A stretch of DNA of 7,471 bases, from the NCBI GenBank assembly GCA_030596225.1, contig JAUVKO010000098.1:1-7471 (forward strand), in the 5' to 3' direction. Below the pieces are notes generated by a model. That model was not told the DNA's origin. It did no database searches and was given only the letters and a program-made list of their open reading frames with translations. Of the stretch, positions 6,803-7,471 are shown piece by piece. The stretch's first letter is position 1; the number at the start of each line of letters is the position of its first letter. Origin of the DNA: Fidelibacterota bacterium (GTDB lineage Bacteria; Fidelibacterota; UBA8477; JABMPR01). The position numbers and the translations under genes are program-made.

Positions 6803-6830
6803 AATATATATGGCGAAGGCGCATGTGCAA
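6803..6830 (-). promoter_or_regulatory. Candidate tetR-fad operon promoter
   Basis: On the minus strand TATATT (6808-6803) is a 5/6 match to the -10 consensus, 16 bases after TTGCAC (6830-6825), which matches only the TTG of the -35. Transcription would start inside the operator at 6781-6802 and leave a leader of about 40 nt before tetR. The -35 is poor, as expected either of a regulated promoter or of a phylum with a different housekeeping consensus. Confidence 0.45.
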
Positions 6831-6913
6831 GGGGAGGTTTGTAGGTATAGACATATTAACGGTGATCTGTCACCGGGAAGACAATGCTATCTACAAACAG
6901 AATACCTGCGTAA

Positions 6914-7100
6914 ATGACATATTCTCAGCTATTTGCAACAGTATTTGGTGAGAACTCAATCGATTTTGAGAATATAACTGAAGCAATTGCAGCTTTCGAG
7001 CACACTCTGATTACTCATGATGCAGATCTCTGAAGCTGAAGCGGCCAAGATCGCTGCCTTCTTGACTGTCCTGAACGGGAAACAATTCGTCAAGAGTTAA
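6914..7100 (+). pseudogene. Remnant of a di-heme cytochrome c peroxidase / MauG-like gene
   Basis: Two out-of-frame fragments match separate parts of one family. The first (6914-7033) gives YSQLFATVF then GENSIDFENITEAIAAFEH and TLIT, ending at TGA. This is the conserved segment between the two heme domains of bacterial cytochrome c peroxidases, where an intact protein continues with TPxxxFDRFL. The second (7017-7100, frame +1 relative) gives SEAEAAKIAAFLTVLNG, the typical C-terminal helix (LSxxExxxIxAFLxxLTG), and stops at TAA. The region between them, normally over 100 residues with the second CxxCH heme site, is missing, and no CxxCH or signal peptide is seen upstream. Known of the family: periplasmic reduction of H2O2 with electrons from cytochrome c. 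It must be non-functional here. A terminator follows at 7144, as expected for a former + strand gene. Confidence 0.7.
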
Positions 7101-7103
7101 TAG

Positions 7104-7132
7104 CCTTGCGAAGTTTTAGAACTTTCGCAAGG
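7104..7132. repeat. Palindromic hairpin element CCTTGCGAA...TTCGCAAGG
   Basis: A 9-bp perfect stem (7104-7112 with 7124-7132) is extended by GTT/AAC around a TTAG loop with one bulged T. It lies 3 bp after the peroxidase remnant stop. No T-run follows on either strand, so it is not a classic terminator by itself. The look is that of short dispersed palindromes seen in intergenic DNA of FCB-group genomes (memory, not a search). Confidence 0.55.
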
Positions 7133-7143
7133 TTGGATCTATT

Positions 7144-7173
7144 AAGGCGAGGATTTGAATCCTCGCCTTTTTT
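7144..7173 (+). terminator. Strong rho-independent terminator
   Basis: Self-complementary arms AAGGCGAGGATT and AATCCTCGCCTT (7144-7155, 7158-7169) make a GC-rich stem that runs into six T (7168-7173) on the + strand. On the minus strand the sequence after the stem is TTAATAG, so termination is directed to + transcripts. It would have served the decayed peroxidase gene. It also sits 6 bp from the end of the opposite-strand DUF2231-like remnant. Confidence 0.88.
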
Positions 7174-7179
7174 GTGAAA

Positions 7180-7394
7180 TTAATCATTAATGAAGTATTG
7201 CAAGATGGTGTAACTGAAACCCCCACTCAGAAATCCAGTTACCAAAACCAGAATTGCTAAACCAAGACTAAGCAAGGGAAAGACGGTTTTCGTGCTCTGT
7301 GAATGATTTCTATACACGCCGTACAGGTCAAACAGAAAGACAAGCAATATCAGGGCATGGGAAAATGGCCAAAGAAGGGGTGAAGTTCAGCCAT
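7180..7394 (-). pseudogene. Frameshifted small DUF2231-like membrane protein
   Basis: The ATG at 7394 starts MAELHPFFGHFPMP and meets TGA at 7352-7350. Reading resumes in the next frame from about 7356: ALILLVFLFDLYGVYRNHS, then FPLLSLGLAILVLVTGFLSG, ending at TAA 7182-7180. Restoring one G after ATG (codons 7361-7356) gives HFPMALILLVFLFDLYG. This fits the N-terminal pattern of DUF2231 proteins (ELHPxxVHFPIALLxxxxLFD), whose His residues lead into the first membrane helix. Two hydrophobic helices are visible. The repaired product would be about 72 residues against the usual 130-180, so the C-terminal helices are also lost. There is no clear Shine-Dalgarno before the ATG. The function of the family is poorly known; it is often found near cytochromes, so it may have belonged with the peroxidase remnant. 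A sequencing error at the G-run is an alternative for the frameshift but not for the short length. Confidence 0.55.
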
Positions 7395-7471
7395 TATGGT
7401 CAGGGACTTTCATCAACAGCCAATAATACCAATTGTACTTCAAAAGAGTCTATATGAATTCAAAAGATTTT

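Larger units (their letters stand above)
6754..7471. other. Right flank without an intact gene
   Basis: This 718-bp stretch holds the tetR operator and promoter, two fragments of a peroxidase gene, two hairpins and a frameshifted membrane-protein gene, each listed separately. Between 6831 and 6913 I recognise nothing coding: the + strand reading is open in one frame but resembles no family. The last 77 bases (7395-7471) contain no identifiable gene, only a 9-bp direct repeat and a possible ATG at 7454 that runs off the edge. Confidence 0.6.

Noticed and set aside
6699..6917. Open frame of 72 codons on + overlapping the tetR start
   Set aside because: It overlaps the tetR start region and operator, has no family resemblance or ribosome binding site, and its composition is that of antisense DNA. 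Only its last codons might belong to the peroxidase remnant.
7396..7471. Open frame from ATG 7396 on + (MVRDFHQQPIIP...) to the window edge
   Set aside because: Only 25 codons, overlaps the start of the DUF2231-like remnant on the other strand, has no ribosome binding site and resembles nothing known.
1..7471. CRISPR array, transposase, integrase, tRNA/rRNA or defence system
   Set aside because: No regularly spaced repeats, mobile-element proteins or RNA-gene signatures were seen on either strand. The only inverted repeats are the hairpins, operator and dispersed element listed.

Overview
The window reads as ordinary bacterial chromosome of moderate base composition. Its core is a complete minus-strand fatty-acid beta-oxidation operon with its own TetR-family regulator, flanked by unrelated genes and a decayed stretch. 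The organism is most likely a Gram-negative-type environmental bacterium. The signs are a [NiFe]-hydrogenase maturation gene (hypE), remnants of a di-heme cytochrome c peroxidase, and short palindromic intergenic elements of the kind scattered through genomes of the FCB group (Bacteroidetes, Calditrichota, Marinimicrobia and relatives). That placement is an impression from sequence style and is weak.

Left edge (1-730): the last 45 codons of hypE (+) end in the diagnostic PRIC tail. They run convergently, with a 13-bp gap, into a small TraR/DksA-type zinc-finger gene (-). Then comes about 250 bp of non-coding DNA holding a 12-bp perfect palindrome, a weak hairpin/T-tract, and a strong intrinsic terminator that closes the fad operon.

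Middle (730-6753, all minus strand, read right to left): tetR, fadE (acyl-CoA dehydrogenase of the long, VLCAD/Bacillus FadE-like type), fadA (thiolase) and fadN (3-hydroxyacyl-CoA dehydrogenase/enoyl-CoA hydratase fusion with the dehydrogenase first). Together the three enzymes cover all four steps of the beta-oxidation spiral: FadE oxidises acyl-CoA, FadN hydrates and oxidises again, and FadA cleaves off acetyl-CoA. fadE-fadA are 29 bp apart and fadA-fadN 2 bp apart. A degenerate CGCAGAG/CTCTGCG intergenic repeat sits between tetR and fadE. A near-perfect TetR-type operator lies just upstream of tetR, next to a -10-like box, which suggests autoregulation and acyl-CoA-responsive control of the whole unit.

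Right edge (6754-7471): no intact gene is visible. On + there are two out-of-frame fragments of a di-heme cytochrome c peroxidase/MauG-like gene whose second-heme domain is gone. They are followed by a palindromic hairpin and a textbook rho-independent terminator. On - there is a short DUF2231-like membrane protein broken by an apparent one-base deletion. I see no CRISPR array, transposase, tRNA or rRNA, and no convincing previously undescribed system. The most informative oddities are the decayed right flank, the operator, and the dispersed repeat inside the operon.
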